Source: Hydrogenothermaceae bacterium
GTDB taxonomy: Bacteria > Aquificota > Aquificia > Aquificales > Hydrogenothermaceae
Assembly: GCA_026418535.1 (NCBI GenBank)
Contig: JAOABC010000003.1
Span: 124,001-188,000 of the forward strand
DNA length: 64,000 bases
Direction of reading: 5' to 3'
Made by a program: the position numbers and the translations under genes. Shown here one piece after another: positions 58,255 through 64,000 of the stretch. The notes under the pieces are model-generated. The model ran no database searches. It was not told the origin of the DNA and worked only from the letters and a program-made list of their open reading frames with translations. The stretch's first letter is position 1. The number at the start of each line of letters is the position of its first letter.

Positions 58255-60324
58255 TTATCTGTATATCTCTTTGCCGTCTTTTCTCCAAACAGCTATAACT
58301 GAAGGTCTTGGAACTTCGACATTATCTCCATAAGGCCATCTTGAGCTTGGAGCGTTGGGGTCTTGAGCTCCGGATTCTACTTCTCCTGGATGTTGTATGG
58401 CACAGAAAAACGTTTTGTAGTCATCTGAGAATTCTGGACCACATATCTCACAACCTACTACTCCAGACAAGAACATCTTTAAAGTTTTGTTTATTGGGTC
58501 AAGAACATATACACCATCGTTTTTCCCCAATCTGTTTACGCTATCGTTTCCATCTGTAGCTATCCATACATTTCCTTCTTTGTCTATAACAAAGTTGTCT
58601 GGAGCGCTTATAGCAGGTACTCCAGAATTTGGGCTAACTTCTCTGCCGTAGAGATACAACTTCTTGTTGTAGTCTGGATTTTCTGGATCACCACAAAGGA
58701 TAGGAATTTGATATGTGAATTTAGTAGCAGTAGGATCTCCTTTCTCTTCTATTATCTCTAATACGTGCCCCATATAGTTTATAGCTCTTGGATTAGCCCT
58801 ATTTATGGTATTACTTGCAGTTGGGGTTGTGGTATCCGCTATTTTTCTGTATCTATTTACTGTTCCTGAGGTAGACCTTCTATCGTTGGAGGTAAGCGCA
58901 ACCCATACACTCTTTGTAACAGGGTTCCACTCTATGTCTTCAGGTCTATCCATCATAGTAGCACCCAGAGAATCTGCCGCACCTCTTGTGTTTATAAAAC
59001 ATAGAGCTGGATCGTTTTTAAATTCATCAGGTAATTTATCATTTACTGTTACATTATAACTATTAGCATTTTTTTCTACTCTTGCAATTAGTATCCACTC
59101 TCCTATCATTCCTTTATCTGTATAGTCAAATTTAGCTACGTACAACTCCCCTTCATCCAGTAAGTTCATGTTAGCCTTTCTATCTGTCTGATTATATTTA
59201 CCTTTTGTTATGAACTTATAAATATATTCAAATCTCTCGTCATCCCCCATATAAATCACAACTCTTCCATCTGGAGCAATTGCGTAAGTTGCAGCTTCAT
59301 GTTTGAACCTTCCAAGAGTAGTTCTTTTAATAGGTGTACTATTTGGATCCATTGGATCTATTTCTACCACCCATCCAAACCTGAATGGTTCATTAGGCTC
59401 TGTATTTATATTAAATCTACCATAGTGTTGGTGAAATCCGTAGTAATTCGCAGAAGAACCAGGAACTCCATACCTCTCGTGAATATTTCTTATCAAGTTT
59501 GTATCTGTTGTATTGTTTGGTATACTTATATTGTTTCTGTTTCCCCCAAAATAAGAGTGAAAATTCTCTTCACAGGTCAAAATAGTTCCCCATGGTGTTT
59601 CACCTGCGGCACAGTTGTTTAGTGTTCCGTATACAAATTCACCATTTGGGTCTTGAGACGTTTTCATAAGCCTATGACCTTTTGCAGGTCCTGATATGTC
59701 ACACTTTGTAATTCCTGTGATTCTTCTGTTGTAGGAAGAACCTTTTACATAGCTCCAAGAACCATTGCTGTTTCTTTTCACCTCCACCACAGAAATTCCA
59801 TGTGCCATGAGCATAAAATCTACTTCATCTTTTGTAGGTCTGCCTTGTGCAGGCGATGTAACACCATTTTGGACTGTTAAGTAAGATGGGAACATTATTT
59901 CAGGGTTAGTATACTCATGGTTTACTACCAATAAATCCTTACCATCTGGAGATTTTAGATAACCTACAAAGTCACAATTGTATCCAAAAGATTTAGCTTG
60001 CCTTAAAACATCCTCTGCCGTAGGACCAATTCTTCTTATTTTACCCCAATCTAAGTTAGAACCATTATCAAGAGCATCACCCCATCTTATAATTATATTG
60101 TGTTCAAATTCTTGTGGAACTGTTATCTTATCATCTTTGTTAGGATAAATTGTTTGGAAAGAAAGTTTGGAAGGCTGGTTAGTTGAAGGCTGATTAGCAG
60201 CTGGTTTGTCTTCATCTCCTCCACACGAAACTAAAGATGTAGCGGCCACTGTGAATGCTGCAGCTTTAAGAAGCTCTCTTCTACTTAAAGCTCTTGTTAA
60301 GATGTTACCAAAGTACTCACCCAT
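58255..60324 (-). CDS. phoX: PhoX-family (DUF839) alkaline phosphatase, Tat-exported lipoprotein
   Basis: 689 residues. N-terminal twin-arginine motif SRRELLK (Arg15-Arg16), hydrophobic stretch and lipobox LVSC (Cys34), so it is exported folded and lipidated. The body is a DUF839 beta-propeller: LTCEENFHSYFGG, HEAATYAIAPDGRVVIYMGDDERFEYIYKF, DRPEDIEWNPVTKSVWVALTSND, PDNFVIDKEGNVWIATDGND, matching the Ca/Fe-binding regions of PhoX phosphatases that release phosphate from organic esters. AAAGGAGG precedes the ATG. Next to pst and TonB genes. Confidence 0.9.
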   Translation of the reverse strand: MGEYFGNILTRALSRRELLKAAAFTVAATSLVSCGGDEDKPAANQPSTNQPSKLSFQTIYPNKDDKITVPQEFEHNIIIRWGDALDNGSNLDWGKIRRIGPTAEDVLRQAKSFGYNCDFVGYLKSPDGKDLLVVNHEYTNPEIMFPSYLTVQNGVTSPAQGRPTKDEVDFMLMAHGISVVEVKRNSNGSWSYVKGSSYNRRITGITKCDISGPAKGHRLMKTSQDPNGEFVYGTLNNCAAGETPWGTILTCEENFHSYFGGNRNNISIPNNTTDTNLIRNIHERYGVPGSSANYYGFHQHYGRFNINTEPNEPFRFGWVVEIDPMDPNSTPIKRTTLGRFKHEAATYAIAPDGRVVIYMGDDERFEYIYKFITKGKYNQTDRKANMNLLDEGELYVAKFDYTDKGMIGEWILIARVEKNANSYNVTVNDKLPDEFKNDPALCFINTRGAADSLGATMMDRPEDIEWNPVTKSVWVALTSNDRRSTSGTVNRYRKIADTTTPTASNTINRANPRAINYMGHVLEIIEEKGDPTATKFTYQIPILCGDPENPDYNKKLYLYGREVSPNSGVPAISAPDNFVIDKEGNVWIATDGNDSVNRLGKNDGVYVLDPINKTLKMFLSGVVGCEICGPEFSDDYKTFFCAIQHPGEVESGAQDPNAPSSRWPYGDNVEVPRPSVIAVWRKDGKEIYR

Positions 60325-60352
60325 AATAAGACCTCCTTTATCACAGATTTTC

Positions 60353-60367
60353 CCTATATCATATAGG
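60353..60367. promoter_or_regulatory. Palindrome at the phoX promoter
   Basis: Perfect 7-bp arms CCTATAT and ATATAGG around a single C. On the minus strand it contains TATGAT, a plausible -10, 29-43 bases upstream of the phoX ATG, so a protein bound here would occlude the promoter. No PhoB-like direct repeat was found in the 106-base gap. Confidence 0.5.
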
Positions 60368-60430
60368 TTTGATATTTATTTTTTATTTTTTATAAATGAA
60401 AAAAATACAACTTTAAATTAATAATCATGA

Positions 60431-61069
60431 TCATTTAAGATCTAATGATGGTGTTTCTCCATATATGTTTTTTATGTTTCTGTTAGCTCCTCTTGATATG
60501 AGTAGCTCTATTATTTCGGATTTATTTCTTTTGTCCTGTCTTGCATAAGCCCAGTGTAGAGCAGTATTTCCGTTCTTGTCTTGTATGTTTATATTAGCAC
60601 CAAGGTCAAGCAATGTTCTAACAGTTTCAATGCTTCCCTGAGAGGAAGCTGTCATTAGCGGCGTGGCATCACTATATGACTTTGAGTTTACATCAGCGCC
60701 TTGATTTACAAGGAATTTTATAATCTCCACCTTATCCCATTTTGCAGCATAATGGATGGGTGTCCTACCTTTTTCATCTCTTGAATTTATATCCGCTCCA
60801 TTTTTTACAAGCTCTTTAACCACATCTAAATCACAGTACTGAACTGAGTAATGTATTAATTTTCTTCCTTTGGCAAAAGATTGATTTATATCTCCATCTA
60901 AGTTTTTTATGGCTTTTATAGCTTCTTCTTTCTTGCATTTCATGATTAGTTCTGCGGTCTCGTCCAGTGTATACTTTTTGGAGTTGATTTTATTAAAAAA
61001 ATAGGCAGAAAAACTTGCAATGGCTAAAACAATTAATCCTAAAGTTATCAACACCTTTCTGCTCTTCAT
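60431..61069 (-). CDS. Membrane-anchored ankyrin-repeat protein
   Basis: 212 residues: N-terminal helix (VLITLGLIVLAIASFSAYFF) and about four ankyrin repeats (NGADINSRDEKGRTPIHYAA, NQGADVNSKSYSDATPLMTA, DLGANINIQDKNGNTALHWA). The repeats would face the periplasm, which suggests a protein-binding role. Ankyrin proteins are sometimes inhibitors or partners of adjacent secreted enzymes, here phoX; that is a guess. The A/T-rich 74 bases upstream show no promoter that I trust. Confidence 0.82.
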   Translation of the reverse strand: MKSRKVLITLGLIVLAIASFSAYFFNKINSKKYTLDETAELIMKCKKEEAIKAIKNLDGDINQSFAKGRKLIHYSVQYCDLDVVKELVKNGADINSRDEKGRTPIHYAAKWDKVEIIKFLVNQGADVNSKSYSDATPLMTASSQGSIETVRTLLDLGANINIQDKNGNTALHWAYARQDKRNKSEIIELLISRGANRNIKNIYGETPSLDLK

Positions 61070-61143
61070 AAAACCTCCTTAAAATATTCTTAAAGATTTT
61101 ATCAAAATTTAATTAAAAAAGATTTTTCTTAAATTAGTAAATT

Positions 61144-62271
61144 CTAAAATTCCTGACTTTCGTAGTAAATTTTCAATAGATTTTCAAAGCAACTTTCCAA
61201 AGAAAAATTTTCTTTTATAAAGTTTGATAGCTCAGAAGGCGAATATTTTGATGGTTCAAACTCTGTTAATTTCTTTATCATCATGTATTTGTTCTCTGAT
61301 ATAAGTTCTGTGTAGTAGGTTATCTCTGAAAATGATGTTTTTGAGTATACCAAAACAGGAGTACCACAAGCTTGAGATTCTAAGATAGATATACCATAAG
61401 TGTCACTTCTAGATGTAGATATAAAAAGATCTGCACTGTTGTATATCTTGCGAAGGAGATTTTTATCATTTATATAGGGAGTTATCCGGTAATTTTTTGA
61501 GTGTATATACTTTTCTAACTTTCTTTCTTCCGGACCTCCACCTACAAGATGTAGAAAAAATCTATCTCTATACAGATAATCTATTGTATTAAATATATCT
61601 AACAACTCGTGTATGGATTTATCTTTAGAAAACCTTCCAACATACAGTAAAACTATTTTATCTACAGGAAGGTTTAAATCTAACTTTGAATTTTTTTTGT
61701 CTTCCGGTTTAAATATATTTGTATCTACACCAATTCTGACAACTTTCACATTTTCTAAACCAACGTTGTTTATGTATCTCTTGGTAAATTCTGACGGTGA
61801 TAGTATAAGGTCAAAGTCTTTGTAGTTATTATAGGTATATTTTCTTAAGACCGTTTTTATAAAGTTATTTTTAAACCTATGCCTGAACACACTGTAAAAA
61901 CTGGTCTCCAAATTAGAGTGAAAGAACCCAATACTTTTATATCCTATATTGGGTTTAAATTCGTTTACTATCTTTGGCAGAAAGAATGGAGAGCCCACTT
62001 CCACTATATCCGGTTTTACAAGTCGTAGTATCTCCAACACATCTTTCTTTGACCTGATTATCCGGTATGGTTTCCAGAAGAATACCTCCGGGGACTTTAT
62101 GTAGTATATCTCTGTGTTATATATTCTTTCTCTCTTATTCTCTTCTCCCGGAACTACTATAGTATGGTTTATATCTCTGTATTTTGAGAAAAACTCAGCT
62201 TTTGAGAGAAGATAGCTTTTTACTCCTCCACTCTTTCTATTGTAGAAGTGGGTTATATCAACCACCCTCAT
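61144..62271 (-). CDS. GT4-family glycosyltransferase
   Basis: 375 residues, GT-B fold: N-terminal FYNRKSGGVKSYL, C-terminal LLYVGRFSKDKSIHELLDIF, GGGPEERKLE and the SADLFISTSRSDTYGISILESQACGTPVLV region, where the usual EX7E pair appears as D/S-T-Y-G...E. Adds a sugar to an unknown lipid or glycan acceptor at the inner membrane. Overlaps the preceding small gene by 14 bases; last of the cluster. Confidence 0.88.
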   Translation of the reverse strand: MRVVDITHFYNRKSGGVKSYLLSKAEFFSKYRDINHTIVVPGEENKRERIYNTEIYYIKSPEVFFWKPYRIIRSKKDVLEILRLVKPDIVEVGSPFFLPKIVNEFKPNIGYKSIGFFHSNLETSFYSVFRHRFKNNFIKTVLRKYTYNNYKDFDLILSPSEFTKRYINNVGLENVKVVRIGVDTNIFKPEDKKNSKLDLNLPVDKIVLLYVGRFSKDKSIHELLDIFNTIDYLYRDRFFLHLVGGGPEERKLEKYIHSKNYRITPYINDKNLLRKIYNSADLFISTSRSDTYGISILESQACGTPVLVYSKTSFSEITYYTELISENKYMMIKKLTEFEPSKYSPSELSNFIKENFSLESCFENLLKIYYESQEF

Positions 62272-62533
62272 TATCCCTATCCTCTATTTTCTTTATCTGT
62301 CCTATATCGTCCACTAAACTCCGGTGGTAAAGGTTAAATCCATAAGAAGTCCTGATTCTTTTGTTCAACTTCTTTGCTATCCTCCCTATCAGAGAAAGAC
62401 TCACGTAAACCCTGTACTTTGTTATTATACATCTCTGTATATCCCTGGCTACCCACCATTCCTCTTCGTAGTTTTTAACACAGGGTAGCTCTACGTCTCT
62501 GTAAGGGTTATAGTATGTTTTATATGATTTCAT
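62258..62533 (-). CDS. Small basic protein of unknown function between two glycosyltransferases
   Basis: 91 residues, not recognised. WWVARDIQRCIITKYRVYVSLSLIGRIAKKLNKRIR suggests a compact helical, positively charged protein without a signal peptide. AAAGGAGG lies 10 bases upstream of the ATG (7 upstream of the alternative TTG at 62536). It overlaps both neighbours by a few bases, so it is translated with them and probably belongs to the same glycan pathway. Confidence 0.7.
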   Translation of the reverse strand: MKSYKTYYNPYRDVELPCVKNYEEEWWVARDIQRCIITKYRVYVSLSLIGRIAKKLNKRIRTSYGFNLYHRSLVDDIGQIKKIEDRDNEGG

Positions 62534-64000
62534 CAAGTTAATACCTCCTTTAAGTCCTGAAGCTGTATCTTCTTAATCATCTCTAGTAGGAGCTCCTCTT
62601 CTTCGTAGTTCTTAACATACTGGAGAGAGTTCTTCTTCATCCTTTGAAGGATATCTGGATTGCCAAGTAGGATATCTATCTTTATCTTGTAATCTATCGG
62701 GTTGTTGTCTGGTATTACATAGCCGTTTACATCCTCTATAATAAACTCTTTAGATGCACCCTTATCAGGAACTAAACAGACAAGACCACTTGCCAGAGCT
62801 TCTAAAACCACATTTCCAAATGTCTCTGTAGTAGAGGGAAAAAGAAAGATATCTGCAGATGCATAAGCCTTAGATAGTGCTTCATCCCTTAAAAACCCTG
62901 TAAGGATAACATTGTTCGGTAGTTCCTTCTCTATCTCCTTTCTGTAAGGACCGTCTCCCACTATAGCAAACTTAACATCCTTCTTACTACAGAGTCTAGC
63001 AACTTCCAAGAAGATGTCTACATCTTTCTCTTTCGCGATCCTTCCAACGTACAATACAACCTTCTCACCGTTATAAGTTGGGTGGTAAACTTTCCAGAAG
63101 TTTCTGTCTCTATGTTTAGGGTTAAACTTGTCTAAGTTTACCCCCCTCCGGAACACCTCCAATTTCTCCTCCCTAATCCCCAACATCTTTAGCTTATTCT
63201 TATATTCCATCGAAGGGACCAATACTCTGTCGGAAAAAGAGTAGAAGAACTTCATGTACATGTCAGCTAGTAACTTTATAAATGGTTCTCCCGTGTATTT
63301 CTGTGCATAGGCAGGAAAGTCAGTGTGGTATGCCGATACTAAAGTTATATTCAGTATCTTTGATATTATCAAGCCATATATTCCCAGTATGCCTGGGGTC
63401 GCACAGTATATAGTGGTAAAGTTCTGCTTCTCTATATAGTCTAATACTTCTAAGAAGTTTGGTACGTTTACGGTTATATCTGGATACTCCGGAAGAGGAG
63501 TGGATATAACAGGTTTGAAGTTCTTTACTTTTTGGGAGTTCACATCTTTATGAGAAGATATAATAAACTCCATATCTACATCGTACTTCTTTGATACGTT
63601 TAGAAGTTTTGATGTTGTGATAGCTACACCATTTATCTCAAAGAAGGTGTCTGTGAAGTATGCCACTTTTTGGTTGTGAATCTCTATATCACCCATCAGG
63701 TCTTGGTAAAGCTGTAAGGATCTGTGCTTTTCTCTAGCTCTCTGAGTGTATACGGAGGCGTAGATGAGATTAGGAATTATGGATACAAAACCCTTTTCTA
63801 TGAAGGAGGAGATATTTTCTATGGAAAATCTTTTTCCGTTGTGGTTTTTTATAAAGTAGGGTATCAGGTTCTTAAAGAATCCAAACAGTCTATCGTGTTT
63901 ATCTCTTGGATTATCACCATCCAGATTCAGGACGTTGTTTATAAATCCTGTTATCTGACTTTTGCCAAAAACGGAGTCTAATATTGAACTTTGTCTTGAC
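62533..64000 (-). CDS. GT4 glycosyltransferase fused to an upstream domain (5' partial)
   Basis: The glycosyltransferase part, from the ATG at 63696, has AYFTDTFFEINGVAITTSKLL, VLYVGRIAKEKDVDIFLEVA and ETFGNVVLEALASG (EX7E), as in diglucosyl-diacylglycerol or phosphatidylinositol mannosyl transferases. That ATG has no ribosome-binding site, and the frame stays open for 101 more codons to the window edge, reading as plausible protein (for example KHDRLFGFFKNLIPYFIKNH, YTQRAREKHRSLQLYQDLMG). So the true protein is longer, and its N-terminal domain lies outside the window. I do not recognise that domain. Confidence 0.82.
   Translation of the reverse strand, partial: SRQSSILDSVFGKSQITGFINNVLNLDGDNPRDKHDRLFGFFKNLIPYFIKNHNGKRFSIENISSFIEKGFVSIIPNLIYASVYTQRAREKHRSLQLYQDLMGDIEIHNQKVAYFTDTFFEINGVAITTSKLLNVSKKYDVDMEFIISSHKDVNSQKVKNFKPVISTPLPEYPDITVNVPNFLEVLDYIEKQNFTTIYCATPGILGIYGLIISKILNITLVSAYHTDFPAYAQKYTGEPFIKLLADMYMKFFYSFSDRVLVPSMEYKNKLKMLGIREEKLEVFRRGVNLDKFNPKHRDRNFWKVYHPTYNGEKVVLYVGRIAKEKDVDIFLEVARLCSKKDVKFAIVGDGPYRKEIEKELPNNVILTGFLRDEALSKAYASADIFLFPSTTETFGNVVLEALASGLVCLVPDKGASKEFIIEDVNGYVIPDNNPIDYKIKIDILLGNPDILQRMKKNSLQYVKNYEEEELLLEMIKKIQLQDLKEVLT

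Noticed and set aside
63724-63981. Plus-strand open frame of 85 codons at the right edge
   Set aside because: It lies opposite the open glycosyltransferase frame, has no ribosome-binding site and its composition looks like antisense.

Overview
The window looks like a chromosomal segment of a thermophilic Aquificota bacterium, probably of the Hydrogenothermaceae (Persephonella/Sulfurihydrogenibium type). The basis is a G+C content that I judge to be in the upper 30s percent, Arg codons almost all AGA/AGG, Lys/Glu-rich proteins, membrane proteins with C-terminal c-type haem domains, and very tight gene packing. The genus is inferred. I see no rRNA, tRNA, CRISPR array or transposase. No gene-free stretch exceeds 300 bases; the longest are about 100-150 bases and are described in the features.

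Layout. (1) 1-2.4 kb: two membrane proteins with C-terminal cytochrome c domains, probably the halves of a bd-oxidase-like quinol enzyme; the first is cut by the window edge. (2) 2.5-14.7 kb: a multidrug-efflux locus. A TolC and an RND adaptor run leftward. An RND pump, a YqhD-type alcohol dehydrogenase, a TetR regulator, a second TolC, EmrA, EmrB and galE run rightward. One palindromic operator sits over two overlapping divergent promoters. (3) 14.7-24.5 kb, minus strand: an eight-gene housekeeping operon ileS-hup-hemE-smpB-pyrG-acs-hslU-lrp-like. (4) 24.6-31.1 kb, plus strand: polysaccharide deacetylase, smc, a YifB/ComM AAA ATPase and a lone OppD-type ATPase. (5) 31.1-39.0 kb, minus strand: dnaN-gyrB-recN-uvrA, with a thiamine-binding-family gene and rad50 running divergently (39.1-42.4 kb).

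(6) 42.4-61 kb, minus strand: a phosphate-acquisition region. It contains pstS-pstC-pstA-pstB-phoU-phoR, a decayed porin, a complete TonB energising system (DUF3450, TtpC-like ExbB, ExbB, ExbD, TonB, TPR) with one large TonB-dependent outer-membrane protein, a surface beta-helix lipoprotein, a Tat-exported lipoprotein phosphatase of the PhoX family, and an ankyrin-repeat protein. This block is AT-richer than the rest. I infer that it is one functional unit for phosphate scavenging at the outer membrane, possibly including TonB-dependent display of the lipoproteins. (7) 61.1-64 kb: two GT4 glycosyltransferases around a small unknown protein. The upstream one reads open to the window edge and so belongs to a longer protein.

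Three observations go beyond single genes. The palindrome TCCGGA is heavily over-represented across the window, in all reading frames. Three of four convergent gene pairs have interlocked stop codons with a 4-base overlap and no room for a terminator between them. A porin pseudogene lies exactly between the pst operon and the TonB system.
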